From assembly GCA_001029295.1 (NCBI GenBank), contig LDXJ01000059.1, positions 62,001 through 126,000 on the forward strand: DNA of 64,000 nt, in the 5' to 3' direction. Shown one piece after another: positions 1 to 9,322 of this stretch. The translations under genes were made by a program, and so were the position numbers. Numbering within the stretch: position 1 is the stretch's first letter; the number at the start of each line of letters is the position of its first letter. The notes below the pieces were generated by a model. It was given only the letters and a program-made list of their open reading frames with translations, was not told the origin of the DNA and did no database searches. This stretch comes from Peptococcaceae bacterium CEB3. Lineage in GTDB: Bacteria; Bacillota; Desulfitobacteriia; Desulfitobacteriales; Desulfitobacteriaceae.

Positions 1-75
1 ACCCATTTTCACTATCTTGGTGTTATGCCGGCCGTGCTGATGGGAATGCCGGAACAAGCTGACGATGGCGCTAAG
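1..75 (+). pseudogene. Acyl-CoA ligase internal fragment (copy A)
   Basis: This short piece is nearly identical to 31795-31860 inside the intact acyl-CoA ligase gene. It encodes the segment around THFHYLGVMPAVLMG. After the codons for ADDG it runs directly into symporter sequence that in copy B lies about 1.9 kb further downstream. The join falls on a short shared ATGG. It is the scar of a deletion that removed the end of the ligase, the thiolase/DUF35 segment, the small accessory gene and the start of the symporter. It is non-functional, and its 5' part lies outside the window. Confidence 0.85.
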
Positions 76-1274
76 ATATACGCGCTTTCCCAAGGCCGCA
101 AGAATGATCAGGTGTACTTGGATTGATGTCAGGTTTGGTCGGCTATCTGTCGGTTGAGTTTATGGCTTTGGGTGTGGTCATGTCGTCGCTTTTTCCTATT
201 TCTTTGTGGACCGGAGTTATCATTGGCACTGCAGTTGTAGGCATATACACGGTCTTGGGTGGGGTTGCCGGAGGTATATGGACAGACCTAATCCAATTCT
301 TTCTCGAGATGATTGCAGGGATTGCGGTGCTTATCGCCTCGTTTACGGTAGCGGGGGGACCAGTGGGGATTCTTCGCACACTTGCCACCTCGTCCGTCCC
401 TAAGTGGCAATATCACGCTATGTTGTGGTGGCCTTCAGGGGCGGGAGGGCTAGGCTTCTTTGCGGCATTGGCCTGGATCTTAACTTACACGTTTGGGCAC
501 ATGGGCCAACCACAATTGTTGGCTAAGTATTATACCCATCGGGATATAAGTAAGATGAAATGGCAGGCTTTGGGTAACGGAATTACCTACTCGCTTGCCG
601 GATTGATGACTTTCGCAGGCTTAACTTTGGCTGCCCTGGTCGCCGCCGGAAAAGTCGCTCCCTTGGCAAACTCAAATTACGCGGTCCCCTATTTCTTGAT
701 TCACTATATTCCTACGTGGATTGCCGGCCTTGTATTTGCAGCTCTGATAGCCGCATCAATGGCTACGACTAATGGGTTTGCAAATATTGCGTCAGCGGCT
801 CTCACTCGTGATCTGATGCAAAAGATATTAAATATTAAGATGGACGACAAGACAGGCCTGAAATGGGGAAGATTTTGGACGTTAATAATTATTGTGGTGG
901 CATTGGTTGTGACCTATTTCTGGAAGACGTTAATCGGGTTTGCGGGAAGCGCTGCCTGGGCTACGTTAGCTGCTGTATTCCTGCCACTTGTTTCTATCGG
1001 TCTGAATTGGCGTCGGGCAAATTCCTATGGAGCTGTTGCGGGAGCGGCCGTTGGTATTTTTACTTCCCTATATTTCACTGTAGCCAACATTAATCCAGGC
1101 AGTTTTTTCGGCAGCAGTCTTTCTGTCATTCTTTCGGTTGTAGTTTTCGTGGTGGTTTCTTTGCTTACACCTCAAGATCAACTTTCCCCGGAGATTGAAG
1201 ATATCATAGGAATGAATGAGTATTCCCCGAATTCCAGTTCTGCCAAAACGTCGCAGCAGGTAAGCGGACAGTAA
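70..1274 (+). pseudogene. Sodium:solute symporter, N-terminally truncated (copy A)
   Basis: This is the sodium:solute symporter (SSS) of copy B (33447-34997) without its first ~115 residues. Near 110-116 it has one extra base relative to copy B (GATCAGG against GATGGG), which shifts the frame; the long reading frame resumes at about 123. From there roughly 383 residues read through with many hydrophobic helices. At the codon where copy B has a stop (TAA, 34584) this copy keeps AAA, so the residue was ancestrally lysine. A shortened protein could start at the TTG/ATG at 123-126, but it would lack the first helices of the LeuT-like fold and is probably inactive. Confidence 0.85.
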
Positions 1275-1308
1275 ATATCTAGGTCTTGTGACCTGAACAT
1301 AACAAGTG

Positions 1309-1347
1309 CATGGGTTCCGAACATAACAGTGATGCTCGGAACTCATG
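1309..1347 (+). terminator. Hairpin after symporter (copy A)
   Basis: CATGGGTTCCGA pairs with TCGGAACTCATG around a 15-base loop. It lies 35 bases after the symporter stop, and a run of five T follows about 15 bases later. The same hairpin is kept in copy B at 35032-35070. It probably limits read-through. The T-run is not directly adjacent, so a classical intrinsic terminator is not certain. Confidence 0.45.
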
Positions 1348-1405
1348 TGATTGAAGCCGAGTTTTTCTTATAGACAGATGGGGTGTGAAGGGGACCAATC
1401 TGGTG

Positions 1406-1747
1406 ATGAAGGAGAAAGAACCATGGTGGGAACCGTCTGCGGAAAGTTAGCAACAAGCCAATATGACCCGGTTTATCCAATTCGTCAACGGCAAGTACGG
1501 CTTAAACTTCGCCGGCTATGACGAGTTGTACGATTGGTCTGTCACGGATGGCGCTAAGTTTTGGGCGGCCATGTGTGGATTTTTCCTGCTTCGCTCTGGG
1601 CAACCCGGTTGGACCGGTATACGCCGGCGAATTGCAATGCCGGGGTTTAGGCATGACAGTGGAAAGCTTCAACATTGCCCGGCAGCCGTTGAAGGGTGGT
1701 GGTGGGTAGGAGTTCAACCCCTGAATTCTGGATACCTGGATGGCTAA
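1406..1747 (+). pseudogene. Acetoacetate-CoA ligase N-terminal remnant (copy A)
   Basis: Reading from ATG 1406 gives a start typical of acetoacetyl-CoA synthetases: MKEKEPWWEPSAES, then a stop (TAG), then MTRFIQFVNGKYGLNF and YDELYDWSVTD. The similarity fades after KFWAAM, and the rest of the ~650-residue enzyme is missing. The same TAG and the same truncation occur in copy B (35129-35470), so the gene was already dead before the duplication. The family activates acetoacetate to acetoacetyl-CoA, consistent with the neighbouring acyl-CoA ligase and thiolase remnant. Confidence 0.7.
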
Positions 1748-1873
1748 AAATGTGAGAATGTTCTAACCAGTGCAGGAATTTTGTAAAACTAGGCGAAGTA
1801 TCTGTTATTGGTTGGACCAAGACGAACTTTCCTATGCGTTATTACTTTCATTGAGAGAAGGAGGGCGATCCTC

Positions 1874-2671
1874 TTGCAGGACAGAAGCCTTGTCAGTTCC
1901 CTGCAGACGGCGGTAGGCCGGGAAAACGTCCTGACGAAGAAAGAAGATCTGATCTGCTATTCCTATGATCCTACCCCTAATCACCATCTTCCCGAAGCCG
2001 TGGTTATACCGGGAAATAGTGATGAGGTCACCCAAGTAATGAGACTGGCCTACGCAGCCGGAGTTCCTGTGACTCCCAGGGGAGCCGGGACCAATATTTC
2101 CGGTTCCTCCATACCCGTCCAGGGCGGCCTTGTACTTGCCATGCACCGCTTCGACCGGATTATTGAAATAGACACAGCCAACTTGTGCGCGGTGGTCGAG
2201 GCCGGTGTCATTACGGCTGAATTCCAGAGCCGGGTTGAGGCTTTGGGACTCTTTTATCCTCCAGACCCGCAGGCATTGAATATGTCTACCTTGGGGGGAA
2301 ATGTCGCCACGAATGCCGGCGGCCCGCGCGGGTTTAAATACGGGGTGACACGCGACTATGTCTTGGGCTTCAAAATGGTGCTGCCCGACGGGCGGATTTT
2401 AACAGTCGGCGGTAAAACAGTGAAAAATGTGACCGGGTATGATCTGACGAAATTGTTTGTGGGTTCGGAGGGGACCTTGGGTGTTTTTACGGAACTCACT
2501 CTTCGCCTGATCCCTTTGCCGGAGAGCAAGCGTACCATGCTGGCGGTTTTTGATGATATTCTGGCCGCCGCCCGTTCGGTTTCCGCGGTGATTGCAGCGA
2601 AGATTATTCCGACGACTCTGGAATATATGGACCAGGAAGCTATGCGCTTGATTGAGAGCGAGAACGCCTGA
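1874..2671 (+). pseudogene. FAD-linked oxidase GlcD, 3'-truncated (copy A)
   Basis: The first ~260 codons match the intact glcD of copy B (35598-36989) almost base for base. They start at TTG 1874 behind GGAGGG. The FAD-binding PCMH segment is present (TPRGAGTNISG, STLGGNVATNAGGPRG, GSEGTLGV). After AMRLIE the sequence jumps to the last codons of glcF and ends as SENA. The junction joins GATTGAG in glcD to GAGAACGCCTGA at the end of glcF, a deletion of about 1.8 kb that also removed all of glcF. The substrate-side cap domain is lost, so it is almost certainly inactive. Confidence 0.9.
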
Positions 2672-2712
2672 AATATTCTGAGGCAGACAGAGGAATCTAG
2701 AGGATTCATTTT

Positions 2713-3267
2713 ATGAAAAAAAGCCTTTACGGCATTGGCTTCTGGATGCCCACCATCATCAAAGGCTTTTCTACAGTGATCTCTGTCCAGCAGGTTGGCT
2801 TTGTCACCATGATTCCCTATATTGCCGGTGGCATAGCCATGGTGATCGTGGCCCGCCATTCCGACCGGACAGGCGAACGCCGCTACCATACAGCCATCTC
2901 GTCTCTCGTCGGAGCGCTGGGCTTGCTCGGTTCGGGCTTGTTCAGCAATCCCTTCATCCCAATTATTATGCTCTCGCTTGCCACGATTGGTATATATAGC
3001 TTCTTCGGCTCCTTCTGGTCCCCACCGTCCCTGTTTTTGACCGAGGCCTCGGCGGCAGTCGGAATTGCCATCGTCAATTCGGTCGGCAATCTAGGCGGGT
3101 TTGTCGGACCATACGCCATCGGGGCCTTGAAAGATGCCACAGGCACAGTGGCTTCCGATCTCTATTTCCTGGCGGGCAGCCTGCTGGTGGCAGGTATATT
3201 GGCTTTGATCATCAGGAAACAATATTCCACTTCCCTATTTGCCGCAGCCGACCAAAAACAAGCCTAA
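2713..3267 (+). pseudogene. MFS transporter, C-terminal half (copy A)
   Basis: About 184 residues resemble the second half of ACS-family (anion:cation symporter) transporters and align with the C-terminal half of the intact gene at 3810-5147 (GFWMPT, INSVGNLGG-like, VGPY). The first six helices are missing. The join is within a short A-run (GAAAAAAAG) shared with 38265-38275 in copy B, where the sequence leads to the real N-terminus. Copy B keeps the start but lacks the middle, so neither copy is whole. Confidence 0.8.
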
Positions 3268-3294
3268 GAACACCCTCCGACAGCCCTGTAGCAA

Positions 3295-3430
3295 TTGGCA
3301 AAAGGGTACGGTCAGGGTTCAGTCGAGTTTTCCCTTCCCGGGGAACAGGTTTTGCACGAAATCATGGGCCAAGAATATCCGTCCCTCCGAGACATGCCGA
3401 CCGCCGTCAGGAGTGGAAATGGGTGTGTCA
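3295..3430 (+). pseudogene. Lactate racemase (LarA/DUF2088) N-terminal fragment
   Basis: From the TTG at 3295 the frame reads [19 protein letters not shown] then [15 protein letters not shown]. This resembles the short beta-strand start of nickel-dependent lactate racemase-family proteins (YGKG-x-x-x-F-x-x-P). The likeness ends near 3420 and nothing else of the ~420-residue enzyme follows. Copy B holds what looks like the C-terminal end of the same gene (38853-39056) directly after its MFS gene. The assignment is by recalled family pattern only. Confidence 0.45.
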
Positions 3431-3544
3431 ATAACACGCTCTACCCCAAACTGTTGAGGAAGACCCTTAAACTGCCAAAAAATGCCACCCTGACAAGCGA
3501 TATCTTCACCCATCAAGAAGACGGATACGGATATGACCAAAGGT

Positions 3545-3694
3545 ATGAGTGTCGACCAAAGGGCTGCCATCTTGCAAGTGATTCCTCTGGGTCGGCAGGG
3601 GCGGCCGGAGGATGTGGCGAAGGCAGTGGTTTTTTTGGCCTCCAGTGGGTCTGATTACCTGACTGAGGAGATTATGGATGTGGATGGGGGGTGA
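3545..3694 (+). pseudogene. Short-chain dehydrogenase (SDR) C-terminal fragment
   Basis: The last 49 codons of an SDR-type oxidoreductase are visible: [29 protein letters not shown], then MDVDGG and stop. This is the usual end of 3-oxoacyl-ACP-reductase-like SDRs (IPLGR-x-G-x-PEDVA...LDVDGG). The Rossmann and catalytic YxxxK regions are missing. It sits just past the lactate racemase fragment, so a deletion probably joined the two. Confidence 0.65.
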
Positions 3695-3809
3695 TGATGG
3701 ACTGACAATGGATTGACACGTTGATAATACGAGGGGGTGATAAAGCGGACAACGAATACGGTTCATGAGCGGACTCAAAAAATAAAAATTACGAAGGAGT
3801 GACGCAACT

Positions 3810-5147
3810 ATGGATAACATGGCTGTTGTGGGCAACATCCTACGAAGGAAGTATTTACACATTATTCTGCCTCTTTTCATTGGTTCGACGCTGGCCTATC
3901 TAGATCGGCTCAATATAGCCTATGCGGCCTTGACTATGAATAAGGCCTTGGGATTTTCTGCCGAGGTTTTCGGGATGGGAGCGGGTATTCTGTTTTTGGG
4001 CTATATTATATTCGAGGTTCCCGGTTCACTCATTGCGGAGAAATGGAGCCCGAGAAAGTGGATTGCCCGGATTATGATCACCTGGGGAATTGCGTGTTCT
4101 CTAATGGCATTCATACACACTGAAACACAATTCTACATCGTTCGTTTTCTGATTGGTGCAGCAGAAGCAAGTTTTTATCCGGTTTGTTACGCGGTTGTCA
4201 TCCCTCGCTGGTTTAGCCCAAAGGAGAGACCCATGGCCATTTCCATTATGTTAACTTCTCTACTGGTTTCGAGCATTATCGGTTCACCTGTGGCAGGAGT
4301 GTTATTGGGCGCATCATGGTTGGGTTTTCAAGGCTGGCAGATGTTATTCCTCTTAGAGGGCATCATAGCGTTTGTTTTTGGCCTGATCGTCTCGTTCTGG
4401 CTAGCTGACTGGCCAAAGGAAGTACATTGGTTGACGCAGGAAGAAAAGACGGCTTTGGCTGAACAATTTGAACAAGAAATCGCTCTAAAGAATTCTGCAC
4501 GGAAATATACGGTTTGGGAGGCATTGCACGATAAAGAAGTGCTTAGGCTCAGCCTAACCTATTTCCTGTGGATCACCGGTTTCTGGGGCTTTGGTTTCTG
4601 GATGCCCACCGTATTGAAGTCAGTGTCTGGCTGGTCTAATGCAAGTATAGGTTGGTTAATTGTTATTCCCATGGCCCTCGCGCTGATTGGTTTCGTGATT
4701 AATGGCAAGTCCTCCTCCCGAACAGGAGAAAAGAGGTGGCATGTGGCGGTTCCTATGTTCACCGGTGCCGTTGGCATGGGGTTGGCACCTTTCGTTACCA
4801 ACCCTTTCGTCAGCTTTCTTCTTGTTTGTATCACCGCCATCGGTGTGTATGTAGGCATGGGCGTTTGGTGGACGTATCCGACATCATTCCTATCCGGTCC
4901 AGCGGCGGCTGGGGCGGTGGGCCTGATTAACTCGGTGGGGAACCTTGGCGGCTGGGTTGGTCCTTATTTGGTCGGTTTTGTTAAAACCCAAACAGGCTCC
5001 TTCACATGGGCGTATTTGGTTTTAGCTTTGTCACTGACAGCAGCGGGTCTCCTGATTTTGACGCTACGAAAAGAGCTGCCCACCAGCGATACTCGAATAC
5101 CCTTGGGCCCCAAGACCCGAAAGCAAAGCGGAACTATACCCCACTGA
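3810..5147 (+). CDS. MFS transporter, ACS (anion:cation symporter) family
   Basis: A complete 445-residue transporter. The N-terminus (GSTLAYLDRLNIAYAALTM) carries the D-R-x-N signature of ACS-family importers of organic anions such as tartrate, phthalate or hexuronates. There are about 12 hydrophobic segments with a central loop near residues 195-230. The second half has GFWMPT and LINSVGNLGGWVGPY. The start at 3810 is set by AAGGAG 9-10 bases upstream. It is followed by a BASS transporter and a threonine-dehydrogenase-like stub, which suggests a small organic-acid operon. The substrate cannot be read from sequence. A TTGACA at 3713-3718 lacks a convincing -10 box. Confidence 0.88.
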   Translation: MDNMAVVGNILRRKYLHIILPLFIGSTLAYLDRLNIAYAALTMNKALGFSAEVFGMGAGILFLGYIIFEVPGSLIAEKWSPRKWIARIMITWGIACSLMAFIHTETQFYIVRFLIGAAEASFYPVCYAVVIPRWFSPKERPMAISIMLTSLLVSSIIGSPVAGVLLGASWLGFQGWQMLFLLEGIIAFVFGLIVSFWLADWPKEVHWLTQEEKTALAEQFEQEIALKNSARKYTVWEALHDKEVLRLSLTYFLWITGFWGFGFWMPTVLKSVSGWSNASIGWLIVIPMALALIGFVINGKSSSRTGEKRWHVAVPMFTGAVGMGLAPFVTNPFVSFLLVCITAIGVYVGMGVWWTYPTSFLSGPAAAGAVGLINSVGNLGGWVGPYLVGFVKTQTGSFTWAYLVLALSLTAAGLLILTLRKELPTSDTRIPLGPKTRKQSGTIPH

Positions 5148-5276
5148 TCGTGACTAGGCAGCGGACGTCAGAAGTTCTGCGCAGATTTGGCAGATTAATG
5201 GGATGGAAGTCCAAGCGTAAACCGGATGCCACTTAGATAGGTCAAGTCACTGAATATTCGGAAGGCTGGTGTCGGT

Positions 5277-6293
5277 ATGACCACCTGGGAAAATCATCGG
5301 TTAATCAGAATAATGGTTTTTGTCGTGTCACGTTTGATGCCCGTATGGATCCTCGTCTTCGCCGCGGTAGCCTTCCGATTTTCCTCTTTCTTCAGTGGGC
5401 TGGGATCTTATGTTGGACTGGGTCTTGGGAGTGTGATGTTCTTTACGGGAATTGCTTTAGATTTAACCCGGTTGGTGGCGTTGCTGAAGAAACCCTTGCC
5501 TGTCGTATTTGGGTCCATGGGTAAATGGATTTTTGCGTCAGCCTTAAGCGTAATCCTGGCCTCACTTTTCTTCGGATTGCACACACCAACTGCTGCCGGT
5601 ATTGTTATGGCTGGCATCGTGCCAAGTGGAACTTCAGCCAACCTGAACTCCCTTATTGGGGGAGGTGATGTGGCGTACAGTATAACCATGTCTGCATTAG
5701 ATACGGTCATAGGTCCTATCCTCACGCCACTTTTAGCCAAACTTTTTTTACGCACCTATGTGCATATCGCCTATTTCACGTTTGTGTGGAAGATGCTTCG
5801 ACTGGTGTTTTTGCCGTTGGTATCTGGAGTACTTATACAGACTGTTTTGCCTAGGGTGAAAAAGCTCCTAATGCCTGTCACACCTATTATTTCAGCGCTG
5901 GCCTTGTATGGAGTTGTTCTGGGTATCGTGTCGGGGGCGTCGGACGTATTGGTCCACAGTGCAGGGGCGCTTCCACTCATCGGTTTTGCGGTCACTCTGC
6001 AGGTTGGTACACAGATGATGATTGGATATTTATATGGAAGAGCCCTTCGATTAGGGGAAAGTAGTTGCCGCTCCCTGGTTTTTGAAATAGGGATATCCAA
6101 TTCAGCTCTTGCGGCCGTACTCTCCAATGAAGTCTATGGTTCGTTGGCGGCCGTGGCAGCAATTGCAAATATGGTGTGTAACTTGACAATGGGAGGCCTA
6201 CTGGCGGCTCTCTTGAGAAGGGATAGTGATACCACAAGATGCAAAAACATTCTTGAGATAACCACATCAGCCGAAAGGAGCATTAAACGTTAG
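5277..6293 (+). CDS. Bile acid:sodium symporter (BASS) family transporter
   Basis: 338 residues with about ten hydrophobic helices. Conserved stretches include VGLGLGSVMFFTGIALDLT, GIVPSGTSANLNSLIGGGD and EIGISNSALAAVL, typical of bacterial BASS proteins (PanS/YocS-like). Relatives carry pantoate, 2-keto acids or bile acids with sodium. It lies 130 bases after the MFS gene, and the next gene begins three bases after its stop, so co-transcription is likely. The ATG at 5277 has only a weak ribosome site; a start further in, at ATG 5310, is possible. Confidence 0.85.
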   Translation: MTTWENHRLIRIMVFVVSRLMPVWILVFAAVAFRFSSFFSGLGSYVGLGLGSVMFFTGIALDLTRLVALLKKPLPVVFGSMGKWIFASALSVILASLFFGLHTPTAAGIVMAGIVPSGTSANLNSLIGGGDVAYSITMSALDTVIGPILTPLLAKLFLRTYVHIAYFTFVWKMLRLVFLPLVSGVLIQTVLPRVKKLLMPVTPIISALALYGVVLGIVSGASDVLVHSAGALPLIGFAVTLQVGTQMMIGYLYGRALRLGESSCRSLVFEIGISNSALAAVLSNEVYGSLAAVAAIANMVCNLTMGGLLAALLRRDSDTTRCKNILEITTSAERSIKR

Positions 6294-6296
6294 AAG

Positions 6297-6478
6297 ATGA
6301 TAGCCTTAGTGAAGACCACCCCTAACTATACAGAACTTAAGCAAATGCCTATTCCAGAACCAGGTAATGACCAGGTCGTTATACGGGTTGGGGCTACTGC
6401 CCTATGTGGTACGGATTTGCACATCTATAATTGGAGTATGTGGGCTCAAGAAGCATATACATTACCCCTCTTCGTGAC
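6297..6478 (+). pseudogene. Threonine-dehydrogenase-like alcohol dehydrogenase, N-terminal stub
   Basis: The first ~60 codons match zinc alcohol dehydrogenases of the L-threonine 3-dehydrogenase type: MIALVKTTPNYTELKQMPIP, then ALCGTDLHIYNWSMWAQEAY, including the first zinc cysteine. After TLPLF the sequence becomes unrelated and reaches a stop at 6539. A broken IS110 transposase begins on the other strand near 6590, and no downstream part of the dehydrogenase is present beyond it. The gene was therefore lost by insertion and deletion around the element. Confidence 0.75.
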
Positions 6479-6589
6479 ACGAAGGGTGAACTGGTCGGTT
6501 CTCTTGAAAGATTCGAACTCAACTTGGAGAAGTAGCTAGGTGAAAGTTTGAAACAAAGAGGTAGTGGCTAGGGAGTAAAAAGCGTACAG

Positions 6590-7360
6590 CAAACAAACCA
6601 TTCACATTTTGCGGATGGCGAAGTTCCAGAGCCTGCGCCTTTGTCAGAACCTTAGATTCATTGACAGGGCGGTGCTCCAGAAAGCCTTCGGGGGTATATG
6701 GCTCCTGCTTATGCAAGATATTCCAGATAGCGGTCAAGAGCATCTTGCAGACAGCGATGATAGCCTTTTTGTGACCCCGGCGGGTCTTGATTCTGTGATA
6801 CTTCTCTTTGAATTCAGGGTGTTTCTTAGACTTGAGAAGTGCATTTGCAACCTGAACAAGAAGAGGTTTCAAATAACAGCCGGCACGAGATATACGGGTG
6901 GATTTTACTTTTCCTCCACTCTGATCATTGCGTGGACAGCATCCAGCCCAGGAAACAAGATTCTTAGATGACGGAAACACGGACATGTCCGGACCAATCT
7001 CAGAGAGAATGGCAATGGCAGTCATCGGATTGGAATTGAGCCCGGGAATGGTACGAAGTAAATCTAGAATGGCTGAAAAAGGTTGTACAAGTAAAAGTAA
7101 GGATGTTGAATACGAGAATCCAAAACTTGCCGGCAGATTCCATACAAACTTCGATACAGGAGAATTTCGCAAGCCAATCAGCCAACTCTCTAAGGCCCTT
7201 GGAAAAGGAAGAGAAGCGAGCTTGCTTATACTCAGTACGGCCATTTGTATCAGTAAGACCGATGCAGGCATAGATCCAGGTTTTGTGGACATCAAGTCCA
7301 CAGCAGTTTCTACGAAAGATTTTGAACAAAAGAAGTACCTCCTGCAAAAATACTTGTAGG
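6590..7360 (-). mobile_element. IS110-family transposase, broken
   Basis: On the minus strand, the frame near 7347-7140 reads CGLDVHKTWIYACIGL then ELADWLAKF and CMESAGKFW, the DEDD-type RuvC-like start of IS110 transposases. The other half, in a shifted frame (7090-6600), reads LLRTIPGLNSNPMTAIAILS, then NLVSWAGCCP, KSTRISRAGCYLKPLL and YHRIKTRRGHKKAII, the transposase_20 domain. About 150 residues between them are missing, so the gene has an internal deletion plus a frameshift. Element ends are not identifiable; flanking 7360-7700 shows no other gene. Confidence 0.8.
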
Positions 7361-7719
7361 GATGGCAGGGACTGGTCATCCGGCGAAATCGAGTCAACTT
7401 CGGAAGAGATAAGTTTACGGGCTACTGTTTTGCGCCATTCATTGATGCCTTAACGGATGACCGACACCATATACTTGTACGGGGTTGCCGCTATACAGCC
7501 CCGCCACTCACCTCCTCGGGTTCTGTAGTATACCAGTGGCCTACAAAAGGAGGATAACACAAAAAGAGTGAAAGGATGATGGGTTTTTGTTTCATAACCC
7601 CATCGGTGCCTTTCGCAGAAAGGCGGATTTATACTTGTGTGAACTTTTGCTGGAATTGTATTCCAATAAAAGGAACTTAAGAGAGAAGAGATTTTTCCAT
7701 CAAGATCATCTCCTTCAAG

Positions 7720-7880
7720 CTGAGATTTTCCCAACCAATGCTAGGTCAACCGCTACAGGTAGTGCCTATAGTCTCAGTCGGTTATCAAGCGGACTACTTC
7801 CTTTCGTTCTTCTTCCCGTCCTGAAAAGTGCAGGGGCTGGGCCTATGTTCGGCCTAGTGGCGTTCGCGGGGACTCATTAA
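7720..7880 (+). pseudogene. MFS sugar-porter C-terminal fragment
   Basis: About 50 codons read AEIFPTNARSTATGSAYSLS then GLLPFVLLPVLKSAGAGPMF, characteristic of the tenth to eleventh helix region of MFS sugar/metabolite porters (E-x-FP-T-x-R-x-x-G-x-G...). The frame ends at TAA just before the lacI gene on the other strand. No start or N-terminal part is present. It is the right-hand border of the IS110 scar. Confidence 0.65.
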
Positions 7881-7883
7881 CAT

Positions 7884-8930
7884 TCACCCCTTGCGCACAA
7901 CTGCACACGAGTTATCTTTTTTCGCAGTGGTTTTGCGTATCATGAGAGAGGGGAGTAATGTTACCTGTGTTTCACAGGGGACTCCAGTGATGATATCCAA
8001 AAGGAGCTCAGCCCCCTTTGCTGCCATAGCTTCCATGGGCTGGGCAACGGTGGTAAGTGGGGGAGTGATCATGTCGGCCATAGGGACATCATCGTAGCCG
8101 ATGACGGAGATATCTTCCGGTACACGAATATTGTTTTCTGTTAAGGCTTTTATTATGCCGAAGGCCAAGTGGTCGGAAGTGGCAAATACGGCGTTAACGT
8201 CTGCACGTAATAGCCGGCAGCCAAGATTGTACCCCATCTCAAAGATATTGGGCTGTTTTTCTGCTATGAGGATGTGCTCACTAGATATGGGCAATCCTGC
8301 TTTGTTCAAAGCGTTTTCGTAGCCTTGCAACCTTTGGTGCAGAGGATATTTTACCAGTGGTTCACTGGCAAAGGCTATTTTTTTATGACCTAAAGAAATT
8401 AGATGTTCTGTGGCAAGCCGACCCCCTTCTTCGTTACACAGCTGTACAGTTGGTATGTTGGGGTTGAGCGGCTGGTCATCCATTACCAACAGTGGAATAC
8501 GAGTGTGTTCGATAAATTCATAAAGTTTTTCATCGGATGGAGAGTAGGCGACAATGATCCCTGCGACGTTGTGCTGGATAAAACTCTTGACATAGCGTTG
8601 TTCTACTTTCATGTCATAACCTGTAACAGCTAGAAAAGCAAGATAGCCGCGTTCGCGCAACGCTCGTTCCACGCCTTTGGTAATAGTGGAATAGTATATA
8701 TTGGTGATATCGGGCACAAGGAAACCTATGGTTTCCGTCGCTCTTGTTTTGAGGTTTTTTGCGAGCATATTGGGTTGATAACCCAACGTGGCGATGGCCG
8801 CGTGCACTCTTGATGTTACTTCTTCGGAGATGTTGGCGGTTCCGTTGATTACATATGACACGGTAGGTTGGGTTACTCCTGCTAGTTTTGCCACGTCTTC
8901 CATCGTTGGGCGACGTACAGCTTTCGCCAT
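7884..8930 (-). CDS. LacI-family transcriptional regulator (sugar cluster 1)
   Basis: About 348 residues. The N-terminal HTH is clear (TMEDVAKLAGVTQPTVSYVI, then the hinge region), followed by a periplasmic-binding-like sugar sensor (IGFLVPDITNIYYSTI, VIGYDDVPMADMITPPLTTV). ATG 8930 is preferred because AAGGTG lies 7-8 bases upstream; a GTG nine bases earlier overlaps that ribosome site. The gene diverges from the sugar kinase operon. A perfect 16-base palindrome with a central CG overlaps the operon's start region (9208-9223) and is its likely operator. The expected role is repressor of cluster 1, released by a sugar or sugar phosphate. Confidence 0.92.
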   Translation of the reverse strand: MAKAVRRPTMEDVAKLAGVTQPTVSYVINGTANISEEVTSRVHAAIATLGYQPNMLAKNLKTRATETIGFLVPDITNIYYSTITKGVERALRERGYLAFLAVTGYDMKVEQRYVKSFIQHNVAGIIVAYSPSDEKLYEFIEHTRIPLLVMDDQPLNPNIPTVQLCNEEGGRLATEHLISLGHKKIAFASEPLVKYPLHQRLQGYENALNKAGLPISSEHILIAEKQPNIFEMGYNLGCRLLRADVNAVFATSDHLAFGIIKALTENNIRVPEDISVIGYDDVPMADMITPPLTTVAQPMEAMAAKGAELLLDIITGVPCETQVTLLPSLMIRKTTAKKDNSCAVVRKG

Positions 8931-9167
8931 GAATTTCACCTTGCCCCATAATTTCTCATAATTTCTGCGGTCGCACTTTTTCTAAGTCATATATTGACCA
9001 CTATAGGCTGAGACTAAGCTATTTCATAATAACACACCGAAGCCAATAGCTGAACAGAAATTTTTCTCTTGCCATCCTGCGACAGTAAGGATTTCCCGCA
9101 GAACATTATCCCTGGTCCCGCCAGTAAGTTGGGGTTGAGAAAGTCCAAAAAAATCTGTCTGGGGTAG

Positions 9168-9196
9168 TTGACACTTTAGATTAAACAGGATAGAAT
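9168..9196 (+). promoter_or_regulatory. Sigma-A-type promoter of sugar cluster 1
   Basis: TTGACA (9168-9173), a 17-base spacer and TAGAAT (9191-9196) form a near-consensus promoter. The predicted start of transcription is near 9203, placing the LacI-type palindrome just downstream. Confidence 0.8.
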
Positions 9197-9207
9197 TACA
9201 CCAAGCT

Positions 9208-9223
9208 ATTTATACGTATAAAT
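9208..9223 (+). promoter_or_regulatory. LacI-type operator, 16-bp perfect palindrome
   Basis: ATTTATACGTATAAAT is a perfect palindrome with the central CG typical of LacI/GalR-family operators. It begins 12 bases after the -10 box, where a bound repressor would block initiation. The divergent lacI gene at 7884-8930 is the obvious candidate protein. Confidence 0.8.
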
Positions 9224-9322
9224 GGAATGGTTAAGGCAATATGCCATCTGGCGCAGAGAAGCCTGGGCGCGGCTTGAGACTCTGGTATGTCTGATTGCCA
9301 GAAGATAGTAGAGGACGAGAAT

